This document shows, one piece after another, positions 23,501 through 35,500 of a stretch of 64,000 nt of DNA (position 1 is its first letter; each line of letters opens with the position of its first letter). Made by a program: the position numbers and the translations under genes. The notes beneath the pieces were generated by a model that was not told the origin of the DNA, did no database searches, and saw only the letters and a program-made list of their open reading frames with translations. The DNA comes from Molossus alvarezi. Lineage: Eukaryota > Chordata > Mammalia > Chiroptera > Molossidae. Location: NCBI GenBank assembly GCA_037176705.1, contig CM073887.1, forward strand, positions 60,845,001 to 60,909,000. Reading direction: 5' to 3'.

Positions 23501-26500
23501 ACCAGGTCCAGGGACGAACTGCAAGGAACCTGCGACTCATTGGTCTGCGGGCCGACTCTAACTGCTGAGCCAAACTGGCCAGGACTGACCTTTTTTTTTT
23601 AATCCTTACCCGAGGATGTTTAATTTTAGAGAAAGTGGAAGGGAGGGATAGGGAGAGAGAGAGAAACACCAATGTGAGAGAGACATATTGATTGGTTGCC
23701 TCCTGCAGGACCTAGGGATTGAACCTGCAACCCAGATATGCTCCCTTGACTGTAATTGAACTTGAAACCCTTCAGTCCTCAGGCTGACGCTATAACTGTT
23801 GAGCCAAACTGTCCAGGGCTTAAGCATTTTTAAGTGCCTAGTTCAGTGGCATTAAGCATGTTCAAACTGTTGTGCAGCCATCACTACCATCCAGCTCCAA
23901 AACTCTTTCATCTTGCAAAACTGAAACTCTGTCCCCATTAAACACTAACTCTGTTCCCCTCTGCCAGCCACTGGCACCCACCATTTTACTTTCTGTCTCA
24001 GTGAATTTTTTTACTCCTCTAGGGACCTCACATAAGTGGAATCATACAGTATTTGTCCTTTTGTGACTGGCTTATTTCACTCAGCACATGTTGTAGCATG
24101 TGTCAGAATATCCTTTTTAAGGCTGAATAATACTCCATTCGGTTGATGGACACCTGAGTTACTTCCACATTTTGGCTGCTGTGAACATGGGTGTACAATA
24201 CCTATTGGAGTTCTGTTTAGTTTTGATTTTAATATGCTCCTTGAGGCAGCTCTGCACCCAAGGACACATACATCAGAGGGATTAAAAAAGAACCTAAGAT
24301 CAGGCTGGTGTGGCTCAGTGGTTGAGGTTGCTAGTTCCATTTCCAGTCAGGACACATGCCCAGGTTGTGGGCCCGATCCCCAGTGGGGGGCATGCAGGAG
24401 GCGGCCAATCAATGTTCTCTCTCATCGATGTTTCTATTTCTCCCTCTCCCTTCCTCTCTCTCTAAAATCAATAAGGGGCGGGGGGTGGGGGTGGGGGAAG
24501 AACCTAAGAAGTTTCTATAAGATGACTTCATTATTGTTTAGACCACACAGCTTCCTTCATTTCAGCTGATTACAACTAGGCCCTTTGTAGGCGCTGGGGC
24601 AACAGAGATGAATGATTGCTGCTGCTTAGGAGTTCAGTGTAGAGGTGGGAGAAACTCAGAAATGATTGGGGTGGAAAAGATGGGAAATGCAAAGAAGTAT
24701 GCCAGGGTTAATGGTTGCCAATAGTGTAGGGATCAGAGAGAAGAGAGTTGGGTTGAATCTTGATAAATGGGTCAGAACCATCAGGTAGACAAGTACAAAT
24801 AAAGGATGGGGACTCATGGTGTTGGGAACAGCCTGTGCAAAGGCCCAGAGGTCAGAAGGGGACTTGATAGGAAGTGCAGGCAGGCCAGTGGCGAGGGACG
24901 TCTGTATCATACAAGTAGCATGGACATCATTCTCTTCCAGACATGGAGTTTCTAACACCTTTTTCTAAGAGCAGACCACACTTTAAAAAATGAAATCTCC
25001 TGCACAACCTTGATAAGTGAAATAAAGAAGTGGGATTCTCTTTAGCATAAGTGTGTAAGGTCAGATTGATAACATTTGCTCCCTGTAAACCCAGTAGAGC
25101 TGTTTTTTTTTTTTAATCCTCATCCGAGGACATTTCTCCATTTTTTGTTCAGATAGAGTGGGAAGGGGAGAGAGAGAGAGAGAGAGAGAAACATCGACGT
25201 GAAAGGGACACATCGAGTGGCTGCCTCCCACATGACCCCAACCAGGGCTGGGGACCACAACCAAGGTACGTGCTCTTGACCAGAATCGAACCTGTGACTC
25301 ATTGTTCTGCGGGGCAACGCTTTAACTGCTGAGCCAAACCAACCAGGGCAAAGAGCTGTTTTTTTTATTTTTGTTTTTTTATCCTCACCCGAGGACATTT
25401 TTCCATTTTTTGTTCAGATAGAGTGGGAGGGAGAGAGAGGAAAAGCGAAAGAGAGAGAAACATCGACATGAAAGGGACACACCGAGTGGCTGCCACCCAC
25501 ACGACCCAACCAGGGCTGGGGACAAACTGCAACCGAGGTACGTGCCCTTAATGGGAACCCGGGTCTCTCTGAACCGCAGGCTGACGCTCTAACCGCTGAG
25601 CCAAACCAGCCAGGGCCAAAGAGCTGTTTTGATGCAACAAACTTGTGCCATCAGTGGTGCTGGCGGTGTGCATGGCCCCATCAGACTCATGTCTATGTGT
25701 ATATTGTGCTTGTACAACAGTAAGAACTTGCTTCTCACACATGAGCAATTGCAGTGGCAGCTGTGGACATTTGATCTGGGGGCAGGGACAGTGATGTTTG
25801 GGATCATAGGAGTTTATGGATCCTTCACATATTTCATGGGGTCATTACAGCTTAGGGGCTGGAAGGATCATTAGAGAGAAGGCTGGGAGGTGTCTGTTCT
25901 ATTAATGGTAATAGGGAGGCAGAGAAGTTAGACTTATTTATCTAAGGTCATATCAATGACCTACAGACTCATTCAGAAAAGACTCCACTGGAAGGGTACA
26001 GCTCGGTGTCCTCCAGCCAGAGCCACTGAGAGTTGGTTGGAAATGCAGGTGCCTGGGACTCACTCCTCACATCCGGCCCAGCATTTGCATTTTATTTATT
26101 TTTTGTTTTTTTGTTTTGTAGCTAAGCATTTTATTTATTTATTTATTTATTTATTTATTTTTCTACAGGCTATTTTTAATTTTATTTTTGTTACAAATGT
26201 TTTTCCTTTTTTACCCCATAGACACCCTCCTCCCCATTTCCCTACCCCGTCCCTGGCTTTGTTGTCCGTGTCCATTGGTTATGCGTACATGCATATAAGT
26301 TCTGTGGTTTATCTCTTCCCTCCCCCCACCACCCCCTCTTCTGAGGGTTGTCAGTCTGTACCCTACTTCCACGTCTCTAGGTCTACCCTATTCCTCAGAC
26401 TGTTATGTTCATTATATTCCACAAATAAGTGAGATCATGTGGTATTTGTCTTTTTCTGCTTGGCTTGTTTTGCTTAGGATGATACTTTCCAGATGCCTCC

Positions 26501-29500
26501 ATGTCATCTCAAAGGATAAGAGATCTTTCTTTCTTACAGCTGCATAGTACTCCATTGTGTATATGAACCACAGCTTTTTTATCCATTCATCTACTGATGG
26601 ACACTTGGGCTGTTTCCAGATCTTAGCTATTGTAAATAGTGCTGCTGTGAACATGGGGGTACATATATTCTTTCTGATTGGTGTTTCAGGCTTCTTAGGG
26701 TATATTCCTAGAAGTGGGATCACTGGGTCAATCAAACAGCAGTTCAATTTTTAATTTTTTGAGGTAACACCATATCGTTTTCCACAGTGGCTGCACCAGT
26801 CTGCATTCCCACCAACAGTGTACTAGAGTCCCCTTTTCTCCACACCCTCACCAATACTTGTTTGATAATTTGTTGATGACGGCCATTCTGACAGATGTGA
26901 GGTGATACCTCATTGTTGTTTTAATTTGCATCTCTCTGATGATTAGTGATATTGCATTTCTTCATATGTCTTTTGACCATTTGTATGTCCTGTTTGGAAA
27001 GGTGTCTATTCAGCTCCTCTGCCCATTTTTTAATTGGGTTCTTTGTCTTCCTTTTGTTTATTTGTATGAGTACTCTATATATTTTGGAAATTAACCCCTT
27101 ATCTGATGTATCATTGGCAATAATGCTCTCCCATACAATGGGTTGCCTTTCCATTTTGATGGTTCTATCTTTTGCTGTGCAGAAGCTTTTTAGTTTGATG
27201 TAGTCCCATGTGTTCATTTTTTCCTTTGTTTCTGTTGCCTTAGGTGATATATCAATGAAAATTCTGCTATGTATGATGTCTGAAATTTTGTTGCCTAAAT
27301 TTTCTTATAGAATTTTTATGGATTCACGGGTCACATTTAAGTCTTTTATCCATTTTGAGTTTATTTTTGTGCATGGTGTAAGTTGATGGTCTAGTTTCAT
27401 TTTTTTGCATGTAGCTGTTCAATTTTCCCAACACCATTTGTTAAAGAGGCTGTCTTTACTCCATTGTATGCTCTTGCCTCCTTTGTCAAATATTAATTGA
27501 GCATAATGTCTTGGGTCCATTTCTGGGTTCTCTGTTCTGTTCCACTGGTCTGTATGCCTGTTCTTAGCATCTGCATTTTAAACAAGCCTCCTGATGACCC
27601 AGACCTCAGGCTATTTTTTTCTTCAAGACTAGAAGTCTTTGCGTTTTTGTGTGACTTATCTTGACCTTAGAACATTGGCTTAAATTTTTAAAAGCACCAT
27701 GAGGCCTAAAGCAAGCAGCTTTGGGTAAATTTAGCCATGTGTTACAGGGTTTCTATCTCTGTTGGGCCTCAGTTCAGATCTTAGCTCTGCCACCTGCCCC
27801 TTGAGAGCCCTTTCCTTCACCCCCCTAAACCTCAGGTTCTGATGTAAAATGGCTGTAACACAGGTGGTTTTGACCCCTGGGTTGGATACACTTAACTAAG
27901 GTCATTGATTTATACACAGTGCTTGCCTTGGGTCAGCTGTGGGGACTGGTCCCCATTATCCAACTTTGTACATATGTCCCATGTGTACTTGGATGAGCAC
28001 AAGCCGTTCTGCCCTGATGTGATATGTGACGTTTCTAAAAGTGACCTTGCTCTGGAAATTTGCACCAGCCATGGGGCTTATGGGAAAACAGGATTAGGGC
28101 ACAACACTGGGAAACTCAGCAACACCTACTAAAAATGGTAGCGCCATTGAGACCAGGAAGGGGGAAGATGTTAGCTCGTTCGTCTTTGTAGCTGTGGAGT
28201 AGCCATATTGAGTGGGAATGTCCTGCACTCTGGGAGGGCCCTGGCCCTGATGCCTCTTGCTTGGTCACATTCTCAGGGGTAAAGTTGACAGGGATTTATT
28301 TTTAATGTCCAACTTGAGTTCTGCTCACGGCTTCTTGCCCTCCCAAACCAGGTCCCCTCCAGTCTTCATGTAGTTGCTTTGAACTCCAGATCAGGCCATC
28401 TTTTTCAACCCTCAGGTGTTGGTGACTCTGGGTAAACAGTTTTGTTGGCGGGGAAGTGTCTTCTATTCCTCTTTACCCCCTTTCCTTTGAAGCCCAACAC
28501 TAGCTCCACACTGCCCTGCCCAGCAAAAGATGCTCCTTTGCCCTTGAGAGGACTGGGAGAGGGCTAGGGCCTCCTAGCACAGGCCCTTTCCAAGGCCAGG
28601 GTTCATGTTATGTTGTGGAACAGGATTCAAACACAAGCACACAGAACTTTCCAGACAAGGGAGCCGGCATGGGACACCCCAGGGTGTCAGGCTGGGCCCC
28701 TCTCTCCCAGTACTGTCCTGTCTCCTCCACAGTGGGATGCCTGAATGTCAAAGCCTAGGTACCTAGTTCCTTGGCTAACAACTCATTTTCTCTTTCCTGA
28801 CAATCTGTAGAAAGAGCAGCTGAGCACGAAGGGCCGGCCCTTCCGAGGCATGTCTGAAGAGGAGGTGTTCACCGAGGTGGCAAACCTTTTTCGGGGCCAG
28901 GAGGACCTGCTCTCAGAGTTTGGACAGTTCCTGCCCGAAGCCAAGCGGTCCCTCGTGAGTACAGAGCACCCACCCAGTCCGGGGGCCACCTTCTTAGCCA
29001 GGACTACTGGGTTCCCCCAGGAGCCACACAGGATACAAACACCCAGGGGACCCTAGTGCAGGCTCCCATCACAGTCTCCACCTCCATGTCAAGCTGAAGT
29101 AGATTCTGAAGAGGACAGTGCCAGATGGCGAGGGCTGGCTTGGTAGGTGGAGATGGGAGAGAACCTTGTATTCCTCCTGACCTGCAGCCCAGGACTGCAG
29201 AGCCACCTGCCTTGTACCAGGGCCCTGTGGGCAGGTGCAGGAGAGGTGGGCCCACCACCTCCACCTCTGGAGGGATGGGTGGGGTAGGCTGAGGCTTGGC
29301 AGTGATCGGGGGCCAGAGAGCAGAGGAGGGACCTAGAACAGGGACTGTGAGGGTGCAGACTGCACTGTCAATTTTTCTCCCCCTGTTGTGGCCTGAGGTT
29401 TGCTAGGCTGCCCTTTCCAGTCCCTCTTTTCCTTTTCTTTTCCAGGAACATAGGTGCTTTTTAAAAATTTAGTTGGAGTAAAATTCACCATTTTAAAGTG

Positions 29501-32500
29501 TACAATTTAGTGGCATTTAATGCATTTACATGTTGTGCAAGCATTACCTCTTATCTAGTTCTGGAACATTTCCATCACCCCAAAAGGAGACCCTGTCCCC
29601 CTTAGCAGTTATTCCTCATTCCCCTCCTCCAGCTCCTGACAACCACTAATCTACTTTCTGTCTATGGATTTGCCTGTTCTGAACATTTCATATAAATGGA
29701 ATTATACGGCATGTGGTCTTTGTGTCTGGCTTTTCTCCCTCAGCACGTTTTCAAGGTTCATCCACGTTATAGCATGTGTCAGTGCATTATTCCTTTTTAT
29801 GGCTGAGTAATAGTTCATGTGTGGATGGACTGTATTCTATTTATGTGTTAGTGGACACCTGAGTCATTTCCACTTTTTTTTTTAATCCTCACCTGAGGAT
29901 ATTTTTCCATTTATCTTCAGTTAGAGTGGGAGGGAGGGAGGGAGACAGGGAGGGAGGAAGAGAGAAAGAGAGAGAGAAACATCGATGTGAGAGAGAGACA
30001 TCACTTGGTTGCCTCCCAAACAACCCCAACCAGGGCTGGGACTGAACTACAACAGAGGTAAAGCCCTTGACCAGAATCAAACCCTAGACTCTGGTCCGTT
30101 GGCCGATGCTCTAACCACTGAGCAAACTGGCCAGGGCCATTTCCACTTTTTAATGATTTTGAGTAGTGCTAGTGTGGACATGTGTATACAAGGATTTGTT
30201 TGAGTGCCTGTTTTCAATTCCTTGGGGCCTATTCCTAGGAGTAGAATTGCTGAGTCATATTGCAACTCTGTGTTTAAGTTTTTGAGGAACTGCCAAACTG
30301 TTTTCTGTAAGCAGCTGCACCATTTTATGTTCTCACTAGCAATTTCTCCCTATCACCAACACTTGGTATTTTCCTTTTTTAAAAAAATTTATGGCCTTCA
30401 TGGTTGATGTGAAGTAGTATCTCCTTGTGGTTTTGATTTGTATTTCCCTGATGGCTAATAATTTTGAACATGTTTTCATGGACTTATTGACCATTTGTGT
30501 ATCTTCTTTGGAGAAATATGCATTCAAGTCCTTTGCCCATATTTTAATTTGTCTCTTTGTTGTTGAGTTGCAAGGGTTCTTTATATATTCTGAACACTAG
30601 ATTTTTATCAGATATTTTCTTTCGTTCTGCAGGTTGTCTTTTTATTTTATTGTTAGTGTCCTTTGCATATAAGTTTAAATTTTGATCAAGTCCAGTTACT
30701 TATTTTTTTCTTTTGTTGGCTCATGCTTTTAGTGTCAAATCTAAGAATCCACTGCCAAATCTTCTGAAGTCAGGAAGGTTTCTCCCTGTGTTTTCGTGTT
30801 TTCTTCTAATAGTTTTATAGTATTAGCTCTTATATTTAGGTGGTTGATCCCTTTTGAGTTAGTATTTATATGTAGTATGAGGTAAGGGTCCAACTTCATT
30901 CCTTTGCATGTGGAGATCCAGTCATCCAAGCACTATTTGTTGAAGAAACTGTTCTGTTACCATTGAATGATCTTGGCATCCTTGTTGAAAACCAGTAGGT
31001 CATCATGATATGAGTTTATTTCTGGACTTTCCATTCTAATCCATTAGTCTCAATGTCTGCCCTTATGCCAGCACCACACTGTCCTGTTTACTGTATCTTT
31101 GTAGTAAGTCAAAGCCATAAGTGTGACTCCTCCAACTTTGTTCTTTTCTAAGAATGTTTTTGTTGTTCAGGATCCCATGAAATTTCGTATAAATTTGAAG
31201 GTCAGTATTTCCATTTCTGTGAAAAAAGCCATTGGGATTTTTTTTTTTAAACTTATCTTTACTGTTGAATGTATTACAGATGTTGCTCATTTTCCCCCAT
31301 TGACACCCTCCTCCCTTCTCCTGTCCCCCTCCTGCCTTTCCCCACACTGTTGTCTGTGTGTATTTGTTATGCATATATGCATATAAGTTCTTTGGTTTAT
31401 TTCTTCCCATCCCCCAACCCCCCTTCCCTTTGAGGTTTGTCAGTCTAGCAACCAATTTGTACTTCTTAATCCCTTCACCTCTTTCACTCATTCCCCCAAA
31501 CCCCTCCCGTCTGGCAACCAACAAAATGTTCTCTGTATCTATGAGAATGTTTCTGTTCTGCTTGTTCATTTTGTTTGTAGATTCAATTGTCGATAGATAT
31601 GTGTTTATTGCCATTTTGTTTGTTTATATTTTTTTATCTTTTTCTTCAAGAAGACCCTTCAAGATTTCATATAATAATGGTTTGGTGGTGATGAACTCCT
31701 TTAGCTTTTCCTTGTCTGGGAAACTTTATATGGCCATTGATTCTAAATGACAGCTTTGCAGGATAGAGTAATCTTGGTTGTAGGTTCTTGCTTTTTATCA
31801 CTCTGAATATTTCTTGCCACTCCCTTCTGGCCTGCAAAGGTTCTTTTGAGAAATCAGCTGACAGTCTAATGGGAACGCCCTTGTAGGTAACTAACTGCTT
31901 TTCTCTTGCTGCTTTTAAGATTCTCTCTCTGTCTTGAACCTTTTGCATTTTGATGATGATGTGTCTTGGTGTGGGCCTCTTATTCATCTTATTTGGGACT
32001 CTCTGTGCTTCCTGGACTTGTATGTCTGTTTCCTTCACCAAGTTAGGGAAGTTTTCTGCCATTATTGTTTCAAATAGATTTTCTAATTCTTGTTCTCTCT
32101 CTTCTCCTGGCACCCCCAAGATGCGAATGTTGGCATGCTTGAAGTTGTCCCAGAGGCTCCTTACACTCTCCTCATTTTTTTGGATTCTTTTTTCTTTTTG
32201 CTATTCTGATTGGGTGTTTTTTGCTTCCTTATATTCCAAGTCAATGATTTGCTTCTTGGCTTTACCTACTCTACTATTGAATTTGTGTAAATTATTCTTT
32301 ATTTTAGTTGGTGCCTCCTTCATTTCTGACTGGTCCAATTTTATGCTCTTGAGGCCCTCACTAAGTTCGCTGAGGTTCTCATTAAGTTCATTGAGCTTCC
32401 TTATAAGCAGTGTTTTGAACTTAGCATCTGTTAGGTTGCTTATCTCCATTTTACTCAGTTCTTTTCCTGGAGTTTTGTTCTGTTCTTTCACTTGGGACCT

Positions 32501-35500
32501 GTTTCTTTATCTCCTCATTTTGGCTGCCTCCCTGTGTTTGTTTCTATGTATTACTTTACAAGAGGTATGGGGCTAGCTGAGACCAGATGCCGCTTGTTGG
32601 AAAGAATTTAGGAAAACCTGAAGCAGGATCCAAGACAGGCCAATCCTATGATAAAGCAACTGGCAACAACTTGGGTGGGCCTGAAAGTTGGGTGGGGTGG
32701 GGCCTCAGGGAATCACGGTGGGGAGGGGGGGCGGGTGGCAAACATTGTGAGCCAGGTTGCTGGAGTCCCAGATATGGCGACTGTCTGCCGCCCCGGGGAA
32801 GGGCTCACCAAAGGAACAAAGGCCTCTGACAGCACATGTGTCCCGGAGAAAGCCCCCTCTCCATCCCTCGCTCCAATGCCAAATAGCTCAGTTCTTCCCT
32901 GTATGTCTCTGGCGCCCCTCAAACTGCTTCCCCTCTGAGCCTAGAGGGAACAAGTCCGATAAGTCTGTGCGCGGGCCCTTTAAGAGGAGCTGCCTGGGCT
33001 CCAGCTGCCTCCGCCTCCCTGAGCCTCAGTTCCCGCTGGTTTTTTCAGCCAGAAGTTATGGGGATTCTCTTCCTGGCACTGGAACCCTGAGTGGGGCGTC
33101 TGGTGTGGGACGGGGATCCCTCAGTCCTCAGGGAGGACCTTCCCAGCTGAGGTATCCTAATTTTTATCTGCCACACGTGGGTGTGGGACCAGCCCGTTTG
33201 CCTCCACCTGTCCTACCAGTCGCGATGCAGTTTCTTCTTTAGTTCCGTAGTTGTAGGACTTCCATTCAGCTTGATGTCAGGCAGCTTTGAATGATGGTTG
33301 TTCTGTAGTTTAGTTGTAACTTTGATGTGGTTTTGGGAGGACAAGATACCGTTTTTACCTACGCCACCATCTTGACCAGAAGTTGCCTTTGGGATCTTGA
33401 TAGGGATTACATTGAATCTTTCAACTGCTGTTGAGGTATTGCCATTGTAACAATATTAAGCCTTCTAGTCCATGCACTTGGAGCATCTTTCTATTTAAAT
33501 CTTCTTAAATTTCTTTCAGCAATGTTTTATAGTTTTCAGTATATGTACACTGCCCTGGTTAAATTTATTCCTAAGTATTAATTTTTTTGATGCTATTGAA
33601 AATGAAATTGTTTTCTTAATTGCATTTTTGATCATTCATTGCTAGCATATAGAAATGCCACTGCTGTGTGTTGATTTTGTAATCTGCAATTTTGCTGAAT
33701 TTATTTATTAGCTTTGTTTTTGTGCTTTTGCTAGGATTTTCTGTATATCAGATCATGTCATCTGCTAATATAGTTTCCCGTCTTCCTTTCCAATTTTGAT
33801 GTCCTTTCTTTTTTTTTTTTTTTTTGTCCTAATTGCCCTGGTGGAACCTCCAGTTCTCTGGTGGAAGCAGGCATCCTTGTCTTGTTCTGATCTTAGTGGA
33901 AAAGGTTTAAGTCTTTCACCACTGAGTGTGCCATGAGCTGTGGATTTTTCATAAATGCCCTTTATTGGATTGAGGAAGCTCTCTTCTCTGCCCAGTTTGT
34001 TAACTCCCATTTCCTCTTTTTGTTCTTCCTCTCTGCCCTTGATGATGACTTGGAGTGTGCAAGAAAAGTGCCCCCCCCCAGCCCATCCCACTTCACGTGT
34101 CATCACCACCTCTCCTGGTTTCTGCTTCTGAATGAAGATGCTGATGCTGTGGGGGTGGTCTCAAAGGGAGGAGAATAGGAGTCTGTGTTTGGATGCCCTG
34201 AAGACTCTTTGTCCAGTCAGGCAGACTTCTAGTACATGGGCTTGGGCTTGTCCTACACTCCCCACCCCCAACTCGTGTCATTGTCTCCAGGACACTTAGT
34301 GCTATCCCTAAGCAGGGATGCCACCAGGAAACACTTCCTGACTCCAGTGGGGCTGACATTAAGTGCTGGAGCTGGAACTCATCCTTTCAACCTGCCTGGA
34401 GCCCCGGGCATCCTCTGGGGTTGAGGGGCTAGGCAGAGCCCTGTGAACACACAGCCTGGGCTGTGGCACTCACTCAGCCTCCTTGGGTGCTGTAGGTGGG
34501 CTTGAGCCAGCTGCATCACCTCCTGGGCCTCATTTCCTTCTCTTGCACAGATTAACTGCCCTCCTGCTCAGATGGGGACTCGGCAAGCTGTTACTCTTCA
34601 AGTGCCTTCTGCAGGGCCCGGCACGTGCTCAGTGTTTCATCTTCCTCCTCTACTCGGCAAATGTCTCTCCGCCTCCTTCTGCATCCCTGGTAGCTCCAGC
34701 TGCATCCTGTCACGCTCTGTAAAGCCCTGTCTTGCCCCCTTATATGCTTGATAGATTGTCCTTAGGTCTCATCCTCTTGGATCTGGGTCTCGCATCTCAG
34801 TTCTGACCTCGGCCTTGGCAGCTCTTTCCTTGAACTCCGTCTTTGGAGGGAGATGGATACACAGTGATGTCCTTGGCTGGCTTTTCCAGAGCCAACCATC
34901 AGCATTGAGTGGTTCAGGAGCAGTTCACCTTCATGGGAAAAAAGGCCGGGCCGAGTCCCCAGCCAACTTTTGCTACTCTGGCAGAGGTGAAAGGGCTAGT
35001 TATATGTCCTTTCTTTGCACCTCAGGTAGGCTTGAGAGAACAGCCCTACTTTGACCAGATAGTGGATGCAGCACCTGGAGCAACAAGGTCATGATTGCAC
35101 ATCTAGTTCTAGTCTCATTTTGTCACTTCCTTGCTGCAGGTGCCTGGCAGGTCACTTTCACAAGCCTTGGCTCCTTCATCTAGAAGGTGGTGATGGGGTC
35201 CTCTCTCCCTAGGTCAGTCGGAAGATTCCTTAGGGAAGTGCCCGGCCAGGATGAGCCTGGGGCTTTGCTACTAAACCACCCTGGGGGTGGGTATAGTGAG
35301 TGGAGAGTCCTGTCCATTGGGGTTAAGGTGGGATTTTACACAACGCTAGGTAATTGGTAAAACTGTCAGTCCACACTAGTTTCAACTCTTAGCAATTTTT
35401 TGGTAAGGGTGGTCTTAGTTCTAATGAAATTTCATCTTGGTGTTGATTCTTCAAGCACTGGGTGGGTGGAGCCTCTTGTATCTCTGATGGCTGTGGTCGC

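Larger units (their letters stand above)
23296..24240 (-). mobile_element. L1M 3' end, split by two SINEs
   Basis: 'actgtggtaaaatacagg' (23309) resumes at 23821 ('agttcagtggcattaagc', 'gtgcagccatcactacc'). The insertion separates one antisense L1M 3' region. Confidence 0.7.
31239..33384 (-). mobile_element. HAL1-type LINE (ORF1-only L1), 5'-complete
   Basis: Read on the minus strand from 33384: start AACTTCTGGTCAAGATGG, a GC-rich 5' UTR of about 0.8 kb, an L1 ORF1 with coiled-coil part (32201-32491) and RRM/C-terminal part (31667-32119), then a 3' UTR related to that of the ORF2-bearing L1 at 26 kb, and a poly(A) at 31239. No ORF2 is present. Flanks GCCATTGGGAT (31228-31238) and GCCTTTGGGAT (33385-33395) form an 11-bp duplication with one mismatch. 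Total 2146 bp. Confidence 0.82.
29455..33975 (-). mobile_element. Old L1M, antisense, hosting a SINE and a HAL1
   Basis: L1M 3' sequence starts at 29455 ('gtaaaattcaccatttt'). ORF2-derived sequence follows to 31238 and continues without loss at 33396 ('cttgatagggattacattg'). Two later insertions (29879-30137, 31239-33384) split it. Confidence 0.8.

Noticed and set aside
26412..27217. Minus-strand frames with reverse-transcriptase-type C-terminal sequence
   Set aside because: Not a host gene; they are the truncated ORF2 end of an L1.
31950..32576. 208-codon hydrophobic plus-strand frame
   Set aside because: It is the antisense of the HAL1 ORF1 coding strand. Its Leu/Ser/Phe-rich content mirrors Lys/Glu-rich codons on the other strand.
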